A DNA stretch of 64,000 nucleotides from assembly GCA_914767715.1 (NCBI GenBank), contig OU612068.1:1240001-1304000 (forward strand), written 5' to 3'. Source of the DNA: Membranipora membranacea. Taxonomy: Eukaryota > Bryozoa > Gymnolaemata > Cheilostomatida > Membraniporidae. Below the pieces are notes generated by a model. That model saw nothing but the letters and a program-made list of their open reading frames with translations, ran no database searches and was not told the origin of the DNA. How positions within the stretch are numbered: position 1 is the stretch's first letter; the number at the start of each line of letters is the position of its first letter. A program made the translations under genes and the position numbers. Shown here piece by piece: positions 37,526 to 50,226 of this stretch.

Positions 37526-37821
37526 ATGTATGACCTTGTAAATGAAGCTGAAAACAATGCCATTAGATGCAGCTTTGAAATAGCTCAATTCACTCAAATA
37601 TCATATCCCTTCACTAGCTAAACCAAACTCTAGCTAGTATTTAGTATCTAGTATTTAATAATGCTATAAAAATCAGACAGCAAAACAAACCAAGATAAAA
37701 ATGTAGCGTATTTAAGAATTTTTCTCAACGCTATGACTTTAGTAAACAAATCAAGTGTTGCAAGTTCATGACGCAACAAACAGGTTAACCAGTCAAAAAG
37801 TCATAAAAGTCTTATTCTTTT

Positions 37822-40059
37822 TAAAATTTGAGGAAGAACATCCCTCCCCTAATGTTACATTCTGCTGGTTAATCTAGAGGTCTCTCTAGATCGAGTGTGA
37901 TCTAGCTTGCCTCCATTTTTGATTGCACCCATTCTTATGCTCAAATTTAATCAAACCAAATAAAATAAATTTCAAGACTTTTCTTACAATTTTTTTTATA
38001 ATCAGCGTGTTTTCCAGCTTAATAAATCAAGAAAATAGCTCTACAACCCCTCAATGAAGCCACTGAATATTACATACACTGTGCTGTATTTATTTTGTGT
38101 GGCAGTTTGGTAAAGTTCATATCCTCTAGATCTAGAACAATACAAAGATTTATTGATGATTCACTGAACAAGGCCAAGTACTGTCATAAGAGTAATGTCA
38201 ACTTGGTCAAAGAGCGGACAACAACAACAACCACTACTCCTAACACTGGCTACTACAATGTAAGGGGAGTGGGAGGGGAGGGGAGGGGGGTTCGAGGCTT
38301 TACTACACCAATAAAATAAGGCTATGTGCTGTGATTCTATATCCACACTAGAATGTTTCGATTACTATGACCGGACTAAGCAACTATGTATGGACATGGT
38401 TGATTGTTATTCAACAGACGTACGTATACTTTCAACTGCACTTATAATATCCTGATGTATCTGACTTACTGGATGTGTGAGTATATAATCGTGTTTGGCA
38501 GCATGTAGTACATTGTTGGAGATGTGAAAATTGTTCTGCGTTTCAAAACAGGACCTCGGAGTGAGTGCTGAGCACAGAATTAGCTGTTGAGTAATGGTGA
38601 CCTGATATCTTTAAAAATAACCAGTAGCACTGTGACAAAGCTCTGGATTCGTGATTCAGATATTTGATCTTTTGAGTTTTATCAGAAGAATTTACTTTTA
38701 TAGAGAGCAGCTGGGAAATCTGCAAATCCAACAAATAAGATTATTTTTCCCATTTATTAGTGTTAATGTTGAATTATGAAGGCAGATGGGTCCAGATTGC
38801 ACTCACTAACACAAACAATGGAGGGGAACTGCACTGCGGCACTGAAAAGAACAACAATAGCACAACAATGAGACATCCATTAGACAGCTGGTGTCATTCT
38901 GCGCATGCTCAGCTCTGGGCATGAGCTGATCTCTGCAAAATTGAGCCTCGGAATTCCGAAGCCATCTGATTGGCTACCTGCTCTGGTGACATACTTCCCA
39001 AAGCGTGCGGATTTGTTATCAATAGTTATCCTCTCTTGTCATTATTAGCTGATTTTGATTGACAGTTTATGCAGGGGATATCCCATTTCCCCTTTCCAAA
39101 GTTGCAATCAGAACCCAAACTAAACTCATTGTTCTTGCACATGCGCAAATTCAAGTCACGCATGATACATACTTAGCCTTACGACACCCGCTTTGTGGTA
39201 ATGATAGCCTAGTTTATCAGTGATCTACATGCCCAGTCAGATCACGAGAGTCAGTATGAGCTGGTGTATCAAAACATCTCTGATATACCCAGTCCCTTCT
39301 GTCATCAGTTCAATCACCTCTTGAGTTTATAAATCATATGCTGAGTCATGTACCTGTTGGTGGGGCCATAAGTGGTCAGATTATATTTGGAGTTAAAAAG
39401 TAGTATGTTTTGGGAGAAGAAAGAGTACATGCGACTTAGCTAACAGGACATTGATCTGAAATCTCACTTTACATTCTCAATCTCTGAGGGATAACAGAAA
39501 TCAAAGGTTTTTTTGCCGCCCTGCTGAGTGTGAATCATACCATACCAGTAACAGTTGTATCTAGGGAGGATATTGGCCTCTATGAATGATAGCCAGGATA
39601 TCAATACTTATTTTTCTGTATCTATTAATCCTGTTTGAACCTCAAATATATTTTCTTTATGTCAAACTTATTGTAAAGCTCTATTATCTAAAATCCTATG
39701 CACCCTGATATAGGCTAATAATACACATGTGAAACAAACTAGAACTAAATAGGGAAAATTAATAAGGATGTGCCAAACGCTAGCTGGCTGAAAATAGATA
39801 ATTAATTACCATACTGTCTTTTCCATGAGTCACCATATAATTTCTTTACATGCTTAGCATAATCTTATGTATAGCTAACTTTAGCATTACACAGTAAAGT
39901 TATCAGAAAAATAACTATCACAGTTAATAATTTCTGTTCATATATCACACATAAACTTGTTTTTGGCATACAAATGTGAGGTCATTTCTCATTACGAAAA
40001 GTTTCCCACAAAGTGCCAAAAAACAAAATGACAAAAAGTGAGATGAGAATAGATGGAAC
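37822..40059. other. Repeat-rich non-coding stretch
   Basis: 38,130-38,290 is the reverse complement of 52,720-52,850. 38,467-38,600 resembles 59,447-59,585. 38,790-39,560 is a diverged copy of the inverted-arm family. I see no gene. Confidence 0.55.
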
Positions 40060-41384
40060 ACAATATACGGGTACCCTGAAAAATGGACTACACACAAAAT
40101 GGACCATAAGACAAATGGACCACATACAAAGCGGACCACAAGACAAATGGACCACATGGCAAATGGACCACAACTGGACCTCATGGTGATTTACTATAGC
40201 TAGAGGTCTGTAACTTAGCACACATAGACAATGGCATAGTATCTGTTGATATAGCAAAAAATATCTAAAAAAATTCATGTGCTTTTGTAAGAAAACCTTC
40301 AGAAACTAAAATTTGAGGGGTAGAATCTGAATAAGAAACACCAACACAACTGGACTTCATGTTGAAATAGGACACCTGTATATCTGAAACTTGATACAGA
40401 TAATCAATGATATAGTAGTTATTGATACCTTCCATTTCATATTGTGCTGGAAGAGTGTCAACTATATAGGGGAAACATTTTATGCTTAGAGAATTCTGAT
40501 CTCTTGCCAAGTCATTGTATTTTCATGTAATGGTTCTAGGTAACACCTGGAATTATCCTTTAAAATAGCCAGCAAATTAACAAAACAAGCCATCTTCGTA
40601 AACCTTCTTCCACTTATAATTCATCTTTTTGCTCACGCCTGTTTGTCACAATAACATCTCACTGTGGCTGGCTGGCTGGCTGGTCTATTGTAGTGTTTGA
40701 TACACATACTTACACATAATGTTTCATTACGACTGTCTTAAATAACTGGCAGTATGGCATTGGCCGCTTTGGTTTATCTGATATTAACAACGTTGCTCTT
40801 TCAAACTTTGTACTAATTCTTGAATGTAAGTGAGGTCGCTTGAACATAGTTGAAGATATTGCAAATAACAAATTTGTCTATTTTTACAATCATTTTCAGT
40901 ATTATACTTAGAACTCTGTGTTTATAAGGCTAATTGTAGCTTTGTCAGGCGGATACTTATTTTGTTTTTTTGTATAGCTTTGTATTTTTGGCAGTAGTAT
41001 GAGGAGTTGTCTTCTTTTATCTGCGTTTTATCTTCGTGGCTATTGGCTTTGCCTTATCCTTTGCTTCAAAGGCATATTGATTAGCTTTAGCCATTTATCA
41101 CACAAACAAAATCGGCTGCACTAAATTCTTGCAGTTATAATGCCGATGTTTGCCAGAAAACAGAGGCTGTAATTTAATCTTGTTTTTAACAACTTTGATT
41201 TCCTTGAAACAATAGTATGCTGCTTTCAATGTTTCCATAGCAAGGATAGACCTTGTCCTGATTTTATCTTGTTTTAAAGCTATGTACCACGTCTCAAGGC
41301 TCTACCTATAGTACAGTACATAATAGTTGTTTGTCGAAACATATTTACTAGGCCAGAAGCAGCCTAGCAATAAGTACTCTAAAA

Positions 41385-42390
41385 AGAGATGCAAAAATGA
41401 GGGTGTACCCGGTTGTGTTGATCATCGTCAGCGGCAGCGTGGCAGTATATGGCAGCATATCCCAAATTTTTCACAAAATTGTTTTTACTTAGTAATTATT
41501 GTAGTTTTTGTTTCAGTCAACAGTCAACATAAAACAAGAATACATAAATGTTTCTAAGGTAAAAAGGCGTGCTGAATCCAAAAATGAGGGTGTACCCAGC
41601 GGCAGTGGTCATCGTCAGCGGCAGTATATGGCAGCATATCCCAAATGTTTCACGAAATTGCTTTTAGTTAGTGAAAATTGTAGTGTTTGATACAGTCAAC
41701 ATGAATATTTATGTTTTTAGGGCGAAAAGGCATTGCTGAATCCAAAAAATGAGGGGGTACCCAGTTTTGGCAATCATCGGCAGCGTGGCAGCATATTCAC
41801 AATTTTTCTCAGATTGCTGGTAATAAATGAAATTGTATGTACTTTGAAAAAAAGGTGTTTCGAGAGTAAAAAAATATTCTGAATCCAATAATAAGAGTGT
41901 ACTTAGTTGTAGTGATGATGTAAGCGGCAGCGGAGCAGCAATTCCAATATTTTTTTCGGTCATTTAATAAGTGAAAAGTTAACAGTTTAAATAAAACAGT
42001 TTCTAGGTATAAAAAAGTTCTGAAAACAAAAATGAGAGCGAACCCGGTTGAAGTGATCACGTCAGCGGCAGAGCGGCAGCGTATCTGCAATTTTCCTACA
42101 AGAATCGCTTTTAATAAGTGTTAAGAGTTGTAATAAAAGGTGTTTTTAAAATAAAAAAACATGCTGAATTCAATACTAAGGGTGTACCAAGTTGTTGCAA
42201 TCATGTCAGCGGCACCATATCCGAAATTTTTCTTAAAATCAAGACAAGAAGTAGCCTAGTCGTAAGACTGCTAAAAAAGTATAAGCATACGACAATTCTG
42301 ATGCAGAAAAAAAAAAGTCTCTCTAGAATGAAGAATATTGCAGATTCTAAATGTGAGGGTTTACCCAGTTGAAGAGGGCAGCGGAAGCAC
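41385..42390 (+). repeat. Degenerate tandem repeat, seven units of about 140-180 bp
   Basis: Units share GCTGAATCCAAAAATGAGGG, then TGTACCCAG, then ATCATCGTCAGCGGCAG. They occur near 41,390, 41,570, 41,730, 41,875, 42,015, 42,165 and 42,340. They lie inside the foldback-like unit. Confidence 0.75.
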
Positions 42391-43699
42391 TGCTACTTTT
42401 TTTTTCCTATGTTCTATGTGAACAGCAGTAGTTTATTAAACAACAAATTTCGCAACATACTTGTATGTGAGTGACAAATAAACATATCAATCAATCAATC
42501 TACTACTGCATAGGTATATCCCCAAATATTCACACTTTCGATTGTGTTTGGTGAAAAGTCAAAGTTTTTGACGCAGTAGGCAGAAGTCAAGACTTGGGTT
42601 TAACATAATATATGTTATGCCATTCAATAATTCAATTGAAAATTTCATTTTGAAATTATCTAACATGAGCGAACCTTTGTAAGTTTATATGGTAAATAAA
42701 TTGGCATGTCAACAAAACCCCCATAATGCAATTTCAACCTGGAAATCCCGAGCGTTTGCGTTTTGCGTATGAGTTATTTCATTGTTATACGTTTCATTGG
42801 GTAGATTAAACAAATAGGTCAGAAATAGGAATTGTGTCCCCATACCTATAATGTGAAAATAAAACACCTTCTAATTTCTAAATATGACCACTACAACTGG
42901 GTACACACGGTGCATTATACAAAACACACACCAATGAAGTAAAAAGCATGATGAGTATCCTGCCATCAAATATTGTCCGTGCAATAACAACTAATGCTAT
43001 AGCTGCTTCCCGCCTATACCTAAACATTAGGGTTTTGAAGTTCCTTTAATTACAGGCTTTTTTCAGACATTGTCTTTAATATAAAACATTATAATAATAA
43101 TTCATTATTGTATGCGTGAGCTATGACCCGGAGGTCTAGCTTTAGCATTTCACTAAGAAGCTCATTCTTTTTTAATAGTATAACATAAACAACATTATTT
43201 ACAGAGCTATTTGTTTCCAATAGGATAAATAACGAAGATTTTCTTTATGAGAATTCCTTATTTATTAAGTCTTTGTTTGTGTGTGTATAAATATTACTCT
43301 GTCTAGCTGGAGCACTTCATGATGAGTTCTAGTTGAAAGGAGAAGAGTTGTGCAGGATAATTTCATTCAATAGAACTTGTCAGATAATTTTTTCACAACA
43401 ATACCTAATTTTCTGTTTTCATGTTGGTATGTATGTACCAATTTGAAGAGGTGTAGCTGTAGTACTAGTTTTTATGCTATTTTACCTAAGAAAGCACATT
43501 ACAGGTTTTTATTTTTTAACGCTCGCTTTATTAAAGATCTTTTTTTGCTTAAGAATCCAAAGCTATGATGTTGAATCTATGCATCTAGTTTTACAGGCCT
43601 AGGAAAAGGGCTTTACCGGTAGGGCCATATTTTTACATAGTTTAAACCGAGACAAACGTGTTGTTCTGAATAAATGTATGCATTTACACTGAATATCTT
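42391..43699. other. Interior of the foldback-like unit
   Basis: I see no coding exon; there are no long open frames on either strand. Confidence 0.45.
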
Positions 43700-44875
43700 T
43701 GCTAGATTAGTCATTAGTATGTTCACATGACTGTTTACCAAGTTTCAGACTTTTAGCTGCAGTACTGGTCAAGTTTTCATGTAACTTTAGCCAACAAAAG
43801 GAGGTTTTTAAAGTGTTTTAAGAAATGTTTTCTGAAATTCATTGTGCTTATAAGACTAAATACCGAGATAATACATATATGTACCCAGTTTCAGACCTCT
43901 AGCTAAAGTACTTCACCATGAGGTCCAGTTTTCCATGTATATTTGACCCACAAGCGGAGGTTTGCAAAGCTTTCTCCGGATAACAAAAGCTTTTTCTCAA
44001 ATTTCTATCCCTAAAAAGCTAATACCGGGTCAATACATGGTGTACCAAGTTTCAGAGGTCAAGTTTTTCATATTTATAAAATAATATTTTGTTGTTGCTA
44101 TATTAACTAACACTATGCCATTGACTATATGTGGTAAGTTACAGACCTCTAGCTTTAGTACATCACCATGAGATCCAGTGGTGGTCCTGTTTATGTCCCA
44201 CATTTACCCTGAAAAGTGAGGTTTTCAGAGCTATTTTTGAAAAAAAAATCTTTTTTGAGATTTTTTATGGCTATATCAACTGATACTTTGCCATGGATTT
44301 TATGTGCCAAATTGCCGACCTCTAGCTATAGTACTACGTCATGAGGGTCATTTGAGGTCCAGGCTGTTTTCCAAATTTTACCCCCAAAAATGAGGTTATC
44401 AGAGCTATTTGTGTGAAATTAAAGCTTTTTTTGCAGAATTTCTTTGTTATTTCAATTATTACAATGCCATTGACTATGTGTGGTAAGTAACAGACATCTT
44501 GCTACAGTACATCACCATGAGGTTCAGTCGGGTCCAGTTTTTTTCCCCATTTTTAACCTGAAAAATGAGGTTTCAGAGCTATTTTTGTAAAATAAAAGCT
44601 TTTTTTGCAGAAATTCTTTGCTATTTCAACTATTACAATGCCATTGACTATGTGTGGTAAGTAACAGACATCTTGCTACAGTACATCCCCATGAGGTGCA
44701 GTTGTGGTCCAGTTTTTTTCCCATTTTTACCCTGAAAAATGAGGTTTCAGAGCTATTTTTGTAAAATAAAAGCTTTTTTCGGGATTTTTTTGCTATATCA
44801 ACTTATACTATGCCGTAGACTCTATGTGCCAAATTTCAGACCTCTAGCTATAGTACATCACCATGAGGTCCAGTT
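43700..44875 (+). repeat. Degenerate tandem repeat of about 160 bp
   Basis: Units share AGACCTCTAGCTATAGTAC, then ATCACCATGAGGTCCAG, then CTGAAAAATGAGGTTTCAGA, then GCCATTGACTATGTG. At least six are visible; the last joins the GGTCC array. One or two complementary units adjoin the left array (40,190-40,440). Confidence 0.7.
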
Positions 44876-45000
44876 GTGGTCCATTTGTCTCGTGGTCCAT
44901 TTGTCTTGTGGTCCATTTTGCATGTGGTCCATTTGTCTTGAAGCCCATTTGTCTTGCGGTCCATTTGTTATAGAACCCATTTTACGTGATGATTGACCTT

Positions 45001-46349
45001 GAGTTGACCTTGAGGTTTATGATGATCTAAAATACAGTTGAACCAGGGAGTTACAGAGTTCAAACTCCTTGCTGCCATGCTGTCACTTACTCCTATTTTT
45101 TATACTCCCTAATTTTATAACAATGTCACATACACTGTATGTGACACGCCTAGGTGCATGACCCTACATGAAGTAAGGCATTGTATATTGCACTGTCATG
45201 GTTGCCATGGTCTTAATCTGATTAATTGTTATACTCTTCCGCATTTACTTCCATTTTTTGCACATTTAATTACCATCTAAATGGGAGGTTGGCCATCAAA
45301 ATAATGACGTATCATCCCAACTGTTTCTATTTTTACGACCTATTTATACAGGTCAGTATAAAGAACAGTGGTTTTTGCTCTGAAGATTCAGTTACAATTG
45401 CCAGTTACAATTGTGAGTTACAACTTGGCGTTGCAATTTATCAGTTGCCTGGGGCATTTGCCCCAGGGTGTAGTTCAGTAATAAAATCATCAAACTGCCG
45501 AAAAACTGCATTTAGTATTATAAAGTAATCTCATATGAACTCTGCCAGCAGTGAACTGTCGTGGTCTTTCTCGATCCGACAACAACAATACAAATGGTGT
45601 GAGATTGAATATATTTTTTATGTTTGAATCATAAAGATATACAGTTCAGAGTTGATCGGTAATGAAAACATAAGTTGTGTTATAAAACGATTAGGGAACA
45701 TAGTACCCTTACAGTTTTGGTGAACAAATCACCACCGCGCTAAGATTCAGATATAGTTTAGTGGTATTTTACCACTACAGAAGTGGACTGAAGCCCACGG
45801 CACACTTTTTCTAGGATCGCCGGCCCTTACCAGCGTTTCCAGGTTCCCAACCTTGACCAGCGCAGATAATTTTTTTCCCCATTTGAGAGAAGGTAGCAGT
45901 TCATCTGTCATGCTGTCACTTACTCCCACTGCTGCTGATTTTTGTTGTAATGTAATAAATTGTGTATTGAGTAAAGTGTAAAGTTAAAAAATATATATTT
46001 GAGCTGCTCTTTTTGCCTCTCAGTGCCACACTCTTTATTACACTAGTCCCCCTTCAGTACGTTGCGTTACTCGACCCTTCTACCTTGATTCAACAAAGTT
46101 ATCATGAACGGCTGTAAAAAATTGTGAGTTAACCATTGCATTACCATGTTTCCCTGAGAAGTATATCATCTGAAAATTTATTATCAGTTCTGACCATCCT
46201 TTATTTACTATTAAATTTGTATATGGGATAGTGATGCCTGACTGGTATTTGTATACTTTCTGAGTTTAATACTATTTAGTGTGTCCTAGTTTATTTTTTT
46301 GATTATTTTGCAAATAAATATGAGTATGAGAGATTGTAAAATTGGGCAG
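45001..46349. other. Non-coding stretch with a doubtful frame
   Basis: A plus frame of 100 codons (45,226-45,528) has an acceptor-like TATTTATACAG inside it and Cys residues after it. I could not link it to any gene. The phrase CATGCTGTCACTTACTCC occurs at 45,077 and 45,909. The interval 45,975-46,120 resembles the dispersed arm family. Confidence 0.35.
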
Positions 46350-46369
46350 CTGCCCAAAAATAGCATCGA

Positions 46370-46530
46370 GATCATCCTGGATACTCAATAATCACATGGC
46401 TGCAGCTTAGTTTGCAGGAGCACATCTGGGGCACAGAGGCAAGAAGTCAGTAGATCGCAGTGGGATTTGAACCCGGGACCTCCAACAATTGAGAGATACA
46501 GCTTTGCACCCAAACCAAGTGGGCTACCAC
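46370..46530 (-). mobile_element. Diverged tRNA-derived SINE, copy 3
   Basis: On the minus strand there is a B box (CCGGGTTCAAATCCCAC), then TCTACTGACTTC and a body related to the copies at 13.8 and 27.5 kb. It is clearly older than those. Confidence 0.6.
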
Positions 46531-48671
46531 TTACTCATACTAATCCCAGCGGATCAAGGGCGATTGTTTGAATTACGTAGAGTCATAATTAATTGATATG
46601 CATTTGGCTTGGATATATCTCATTTCTACCTTCCTCCAAACACAACAGCCGGTGTCTATTTGCCCCGCCCTCATGGCACAATAAAGATGGAAAAACATAA
46701 GTAGCCTAGGATAAAATTAAAATTCGTAAGACACTTGCCTCATTGTGCTGTTGAACAACAATAATTTATAAAACTTGAAACAAAATCCTAATTGTTGCTT
46801 CTTTAGAGACAGATCTAAGTTTTCTCACACCACACCCTCCGCATATACATAAATACTCTTTGACAAAAAGTAATAGGGCCTTAAGTTTTATGTGTCTGTC
46901 GACCATCCCACCGCCTGGTACAGAACTTCAATGGATGATTTGTATTTAAAGGGAGGTGATTAAACGGAAGACAGAAGTGGCTGTGTTTATCAGACACGTT
47001 ATGACAGAATGGCTGGATTACAGGTATCTCATTTTAGAGCTACTTGTTGTGTTTCTCAGTACCAAATTCTTCAGTTCACTGGTTTCCCTTCCTTATGTCA
47101 TTTTAGTGGTGCAACCAAACCTGTCTGTCTTGAGTTGACAAGGTTGAATAGCTACAAAAGAAAGAAAGTTTTTATAAGCAAGTAAGAGGAAAAATGGTGT
47201 GATAGTAAATGGCCGGATCTTCAAATAAAAATCTATTGCAACATCATTATTAGAGAGGCATCATAGATGATTTTCTCTAGCTAGTCATCTGGCATAATTT
47301 TAGTGATAACAAGATTATAAAAATGTCTAGGAAAATTCAAGTGTGAAACATGAAAAAGAAAACATTATTTTGATTACTTTTTAACCACTGGTATTTTGTG
47401 ATTTTAATTCACCTCAATATGACAATTCCATCACAGTGCAAAAGCACTAATCCCTGTTCTATTTGGGTTCACATGCTTGTTATTTGTCAGCTTGGATTTC
47501 CATTAAGCAAATAAATAAGATTTATTCCCAGTTTAAAGTGATCAGGATCCCAAATATTGTGAAATAATACATTGGCAGACCTGTTTGCAAAACTCGGCTG
47601 GTTGTTAACAGATTATATATATTTGACGCAAGGTTAATGAACCTAAGGCTGAAGGGACCGTGTGTAACCAATGAAGAGGGAGTTCATTGGTGTAACAGAC
47701 ACGTTTTGATGCAATGGCAGACTAATTGGTGTCTCTTTGATTTGAGCTACTGGTTGTGCTTATTAGTACCACACTCTTTGCATTTCATTGCATTGGGATG
47801 CATGCAACCCAACCCTTCTGCTTTGAATTGCAAAAATAATTAACTGCCGCCAATTATGTATGTTTGTTGGCTTAAAATTTGATCTACTGGGGTATTTTTG
47901 GCATTATAGAGCATGGGCCTACATGAATAATATTGTTGAAAGAATTTTCAAACCTATCATCCATGATCCAGGCAAGGCAAGTATAGGTTGTATTTGATTT
48001 ATGTGTTTTTGATTAGGATTTTTTACGCATGAAAAAAAAATACAACACCAGAAAGCTTCATTAAATAACTACTGTCAGTAACACATCACATAGCCTCAGA
48101 CCCATCACATAACCTCAGACCCATCACATAGCCTCAAGCATGATGATTGTAATGAATATAATGTAGATTTAAAGACACAGCTCAAAACTATAAGAATTAA
48201 TGATGTCAAGATCACCCAGCCACTGTAGTATGGTAGAAGCCAGTGTTGGAAGTAGTGGTTGTTGTTGTCTTCTGTTTGACCAAGTTGACATAACTTCTTT
48301 TGACAGAATTACTCGAATTATCAACAAATTTCGTATACTACTGAGGAAGCATATGAATAATACAAAACCCGGTCAAAGTAAACTTGAATGATTTCGCGGA
48401 CAATCAAAATTACGTGCGCCTGTGCAAGATTGTGGGGGGGGGGGGGGGGTGTAAAAAACATATATATATAATATAGCATATTGTGAATTCAGCATTTATT
48501 TAGTTATCCATGCCATGCAGGTATTCAGCCTGTTCTGTTCCATTCCGTCTAATTTTTTTTTTTCTAGCCTGAAAATTCCATCATGAGTGCAACAGCTTTT
48601 CGTGTTGATTATTTTGAATTTTTTGGGAGCCATATAAATAAGATTTACTTCTAGTTGTCAAAGCGATCAAG
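46531..48671. other. Repeat relics, no gene
   Basis: 46,890-47,160 and 47,637-47,850 are diverged members of the arm family (shared CAGACACGTTTTGATG-like core). A 21-bp tandem (CAGACCCATCACATA) is repeated near 48,087-48,135, and a G tract is at 48,433-48,449. Confidence 0.5.
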
Positions 48672-50226
48672 CTTATCGGAGAAATGAGGCCGAAAAGGCT
48701 GTTTTTAGCAAAGTGGATGGCAGCGCTACATTGATTGCTACAAATTTCTAAACAGGTTACATACATTCTTAGAGACATAGTTCATCCTAATTTTAGGTTG
48801 AAAATAATATTTGATGACCCCAAAATGGCTTTTTACAGCCAATTTAAGGGGCTTTTCAAGGTGTTTTTGGCATTCTGTATGGTATAATTCGAGAAAGACT
48901 AAAACATGATGACGCATTGCTTGTGCTTCTAGACATCATCTCAGAACATCTGAACAGTGACGCTAAGAACTACGCCAGGGCGGTGTTTATCGACTTTCGC
49001 AGTGCCTTCAACACTATCGATCCATCTATACTCTATACTATAGCTCCTATTTACAAATCAGCGTCACAACCCAACTCCAGACCCAGTCACTATTCACCAA
49101 AGTGTAATCGAGCGAGTAGTCAAGTATAAATATCTCGGGACAATCCTAACTCCCAAACTTGACTTTACAGAGAATACTGCTCTAACTGTGGAGAAGGCAA
49201 GCAAGCGTCTCTATATAATGAAGCGTTTATCATCAATGAAAGTCAAAGACAGCACTATTCGTCTAGCCTATGAGTCATTTATAGAAAGTGTGCTTGCCTT
49301 TCACCTCAGTATTATCCACGGCCATATGTCAGTCGAAAAAACCGCAATGAGCTGAACCATGTCATAAAATCAGCCTACAGACTCAGTAATAAAAAGCTCA
49401 AATGTAAGAGCCTCGACGAGCTGTACCAGGAATGTTTTAAAAGTAAATGTCTGCGTACCTACACTAGCCTCGATCCACCAATCGAGCTAGTGAGACTACA
49501 CTTTGGTAGATTCTATATTCCCAAGCAGCGAGTAAACATTCGTAAAAACTGTTTCCGAACAGAGTGTGCTCGGCTGCCTAATTCCATCTTATAAGTTAGA
49601 CGTTTTATAGATACTTTTTATACTTTTTATTTATAATTTATTTTATATTTTTGTGGCATCACAGAGCAAAAACAACAATGAATTTTATCAAGTATTGATA
49701 ACAATACAATATACATACATACATAGTGCCATGTTCTGTTGGCATTTCCTGTTTTTACTATGCTTAATCAAAGCGGCTTCGTATGTGAGAATTTTCAAAA
49801 TAAATTTGTCTGGCCTAAGTGCTGGACCTTTTGACAGCATGTTTGACGTTATTGATAAATGGCGCAAAACGTATCTACCTTTGATGGTCTATGCTGATAT
49901 TGATACATTTGACATACTGCTGAAATTTGTGGTGTGTGTCATTTAAACAGCAATATGGTGGAAAAAAGAAAAAATTTGGCCCTTTTTTATTCGAACTTCG
50001 AATTCGAAATTTAGCATTATGTCATCAAAGTTAAAAAACAAGACGCATTATGACGTGACGTAAAATCCCATTTTGGGGTCATCAAATATTATTTTCAACC
50101 TAAAATTAGGATGAACTAAGTCTCTAAGAGTGAATGTAACCTGTATAGAAATTTGTAGCAATCAATGTAGCGCAGCCATCCACTTTGCTAAAAACAGCCT
50201 TTTCGGCCTCATTTCTCCGATAAGAT
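48672..50226. mobile_element. DNA element with inverted repeats of about 155 bp
   Basis: The arms 48,672-48,828 and 50,071-50,226 are reverse complements with few differences. They share CTTATCGGAGAAATGAGGCC at the outer end and TTTGATGACCCCAAAATGG inside. A LINE fragment sits between them. No transposase is visible. Confidence 0.8.
48900..49640 (+). mobile_element. LINE fragment with internal deletion
   Basis: RT motif A is present (ARAVFIDFRSAFNTIDPSIL, about 48,975-49,035). The frame then jumps to thumb sequence (KYLGTILTPKLDFTEN, EKASKRLYIMKRL, about 49,127-49,230), so the YADD box is deleted. The C-terminal FGRFYIPKQR is near 49,504. Stops and frameshifts make it dead. Confidence 0.78.

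Larger units (their letters stand above)
29303..37821 (+). repeat. Segmental duplication, copy A
   Basis: This matches copy B in the same orientation in three blocks: 29,303-29,966 with 51,974-52,638; about 29,990-33,812 with 53,405-57,114; and about 33,820-37,821 with 60,063-64,000 (cut by the window edge). Differences are scattered substitutions plus small indels, such as a block of about 60 bases near 36,830-36,890 that is missing from B. Copy A lacks two stretches present in B (52,640-53,404 and 57,115-60,060). The copy carries gene A, a LINE 3' end, a TTAA-flanked element and long inverted arms. Confidence 0.95.
40060..45000. repeat. Foldback-like unit with inverted ends made of a GGTCCATTTGTC array
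   Basis: The left end (40,075-40,290) is the reverse complement of the right end (about 44,790-44,985). Both ends carry 6-7 copies of a 17-18-base phrase (GGTCCATTTGTCTTGT, or its complement ACAAGACAAATGGACC). An ordered inner part follows (CATGAGGTCCAG, then CTAGCTATAG, then CAGACCTCTAGC, then TATGCC). No transposase frame is visible between them. Confidence 0.7.

Noticed and set aside
44875-44990. CRISPR-like array of short repeats
   Set aside because: Repeats are contiguous, degenerate, have no unique spacers and recur in inverted orientation at 40.1 kb; the genome is eukaryotic.
49653-49946. 97-codon plus frame inside the 48.7-50.2 kb element
   Set aside because: It overlaps the LINE 3' tail and shows no family motif; it has no support as a gene.
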